Shown here: positions 63,054 through 64,000 of the stretch, in pieces
How the letters are laid out: each line of letters begins with the position of its first letter
Position numbering within the stretch: position 1 is the stretch's first letter
From: Fuerstiella sp.
Lineage (GTDB): Bacteria; Planctomycetota; Planctomycetia; Planctomycetales; Planctomycetaceae
Assembly (NCBI GenBank): GCA_022843805.1
Contig: JALHMY010000005.1
Location: 1-64,000 of the forward strand
Length of the DNA stretch: 64,000 bases
Direction of reading: 5' to 3'
The notes under the pieces: generated by a model
What the model was told of the DNA's origin: nothing
The model's database searches: none
Seen by the model: only the letters and a program-made list of their open reading frames with translations
Program-made: the position numbers and the translations under genes

Positions 63054-64000
63054 ATGACCGCGTGGCGTATTGCAGGGCATGCTGTTTTGCTGGCAGTGAT
63101 ATTGCTGCCATCGTCAGCAATGCTTTGCGCTCCGGTTGTTGCACAAACTCCGACGGCTGGCGAGGAAGCTGCAGTTGATTTCAACAATGATTTGATGCCC
63201 ATTTTCACTCGGTTTGGGTGTAACAGCGGGCCGTGTCATGGAAAGTCTCGTGGTCAGGGAGGATTCCAGCTGTCACTGCTGGGTTTTGACCCGGACTATG
63301 ATTTTGATGCGATTGTGAAGGAAGGGCGAGGGCGTCGAGTCTTTCCGGGTGCGGCGAGCCATAGTCTTTTGCTGCAGAAACCAACCGGCGCCACGCCACA
63401 TGGCGGGGGACGCAGGCTGGCTGAGCAGACTCCGGAATACCAGCTTCTTGTGTCATGGATACAGCAGGGCATGCCCCGCAAAGCTCCGGATGCACCTCAG
63501 CTTCAGAAAGTCACTGTGGCTCCGGATTCGCTGCTGCTTGCAAACGGAGAATCCCGACAGCTGACTGTGACGGCCCATTACAGCGATGGCACCACACGTG
63601 ATGTGACTCGACTGACGCAGTTTCAGTCCAATGAGTCTCCTGTTGTCGCGGTGGATGAAGCGGGTCGAGTTGAAGCCGGGATGATTACCGGAGAGGCGGC
63701 CATTATGGGTCGCTATATGGGTCAGATCGCGGTTTGCATGGTTTCCGTTCCAATGGCGGGAGAAGTTCCGGCAGAATTCTATGCAGGGCTTCCTCGCCGG
63801 AATCCCATTGATGATCTGGTATGGAAGAAACTTGAGCGACTTGCAATCACGCCATCGGAAGTTTGCGACGATCACACGTTTCTGAGGCGTGCGGCGACCG
63901 ATATTTGCGGTCGGGTACCGACGCCTGAGGAAGTGGAATCGTTTCTGGCGGATTCGTCGCCGGATAAAAGAGCCGCACTTGTTGATCGGTTGCTGCTGGA
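63054..64000 (+). CDS. planctomycete-type cytochrome/DUF1549 protein (partial, cut by window end)
   Basis: 315 codons present. A signal peptide runs to about residue 30 (VVAQ). CNSGPCHGK near residue 56 is the heme-binding CxxxxCH-type motif of these proteins; RGQGGFQLSLLGFDPDYD follows. A bacterial Ig-like (Big_2) domain spans about 145-215 (VTVAPDSLLLANGESRQL), and the DUF1549 start (NPIDDLVWKKLERLAITPSE) begins near residue 245. Such proteins are exported, largely found in planctomycetes, and have unknown function in degradation of organic matter. The gene continues past the window. Confidence 0.9.
   Translation, partial: MTAWRIAGHAVLLAVILLPSSAMLCAPVVAQTPTAGEEAAVDFNNDLMPIFTRFGCNSGPCHGKSRGQGGFQLSLLGFDPDYDFDAIVKEGRGRRVFPGAASHSLLLQKPTGATPHGGGRRLAEQTPEYQLLVSWIQQGMPRKAPDAPQLQKVTVAPDSLLLANGESRQLTVTAHYSDGTTRDVTRLTQFQSNESPVVAVDEAGRVEAGMITGEAAIMGRYMGQIAVCMVSVPMAGEVPAEFYAGLPRRNPIDDLVWKKLERLAITPSEVCDDHTFLRRAATDICGRVPTPEEVESFLADSSPDKRAALVDRLLL

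Noticed and set aside
1-64000. PEP-CTERM sorting tails as exosortase substrates
   Set aside because: No protein in the window ends in a recognisable Pro-Glu-Pro motif followed by a membrane helix and basic tail; the substrates must be encoded elsewhere.
1-64000. tRNA and rRNA genes
   Set aside because: No cloverleaf or conserved rRNA sequence was recognised by eye on either strand; a covariance-model search would be decisive.

Overview
The window looks like planctomycete chromosome. The final gene encodes a cytochrome-like CN-x-G-x-CHG signature plus a DUF1549-type region, typical of Planctomycetes. There is an exosortase-linked exopolysaccharide locus, a TIGR02999-type ECF sigma factor beside WD40-kinase remains, many secreted or membrane proteins of unknown role, and many short palindromic repeats. 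The assignment rests on gene content and is not below class level. No rRNA, tRNA or CRISPR array was recognised.

Layout. 0.1-12.4 kb (+): exosortase, large TPR protein, fused Wzz/BY-kinase, polysaccharide deacetylase, glycosyltransferase, O-antigen-ligase-like polymerase, an unknown anchored 533-residue protein and a hexapeptide acyltransferase. Together they resemble the XrtA-type exopolysaccharide loci of Proteobacteria. 12.4-19.4 kb (-): part of a Flp/Tad pilus locus (TadZ/CpaE, secretin CpaC, CpaB, prepilin peptidase CpaA, two almost identical Flp pilins); the TadA motor and TadB/C are not in the window. 19.5-22.6 kb (-): two polytopic PMT/TMTC-like glycosyltransferases. 23.1-28.9 kb (+): secreted unknown protein, ComB-like phosphatase, MoaC, polyprenyl diphosphate synthase, another PMT-like membrane protein. 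28.9-32.3 kb (-): HTH-PTS IIA fusion and secreted CehA-like PHP protein. 32.5-35.9 kb (+): large membrane/TPR protein.

35.9-37.9 kb is a repeat and transposon graveyard. 37.9-45.8 kb (-): Tat-exported amidohydrolase, VOC protein, DsbD with a tandemly duplicated thioredoxin end, RsmC-like methyltransferase, and a GmrSD-like (DUF262/DUF1524) protein. 46.1-48.4 kb (+): PmoA-like (DUF6807) and beta-helix proteins. 48.4-49.86 kb is a tandem triplication carrying the 3' end of a helicase gene and an inverted-repeat element; it runs into the purD stop. 49.8-51.8 kb (-): purD and DUF309. 52.3-56.6 kb (+): metallophosphoesterase, FGE-like protein and an unknown protein, separated by IS110 and ISAs1 relics.

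56.6-59.5 kb (-) holds a WD40 reading frame whose expected kinase half is missing; palindromic repeats lie between it and an ECF sigma factor gene. 59.8-64.0 kb (+): small protein, SGNH hydrolase, ApgM phosphoglycerate mutase, AcpS and the start of a DUF1549-type protein. The features most worth following up are the 477-bp triplication at purD, the DsbD partial duplication, the kinase-less WD40 gene, the nested palindromic element family and the unknown gene of the exopolysaccharide locus.
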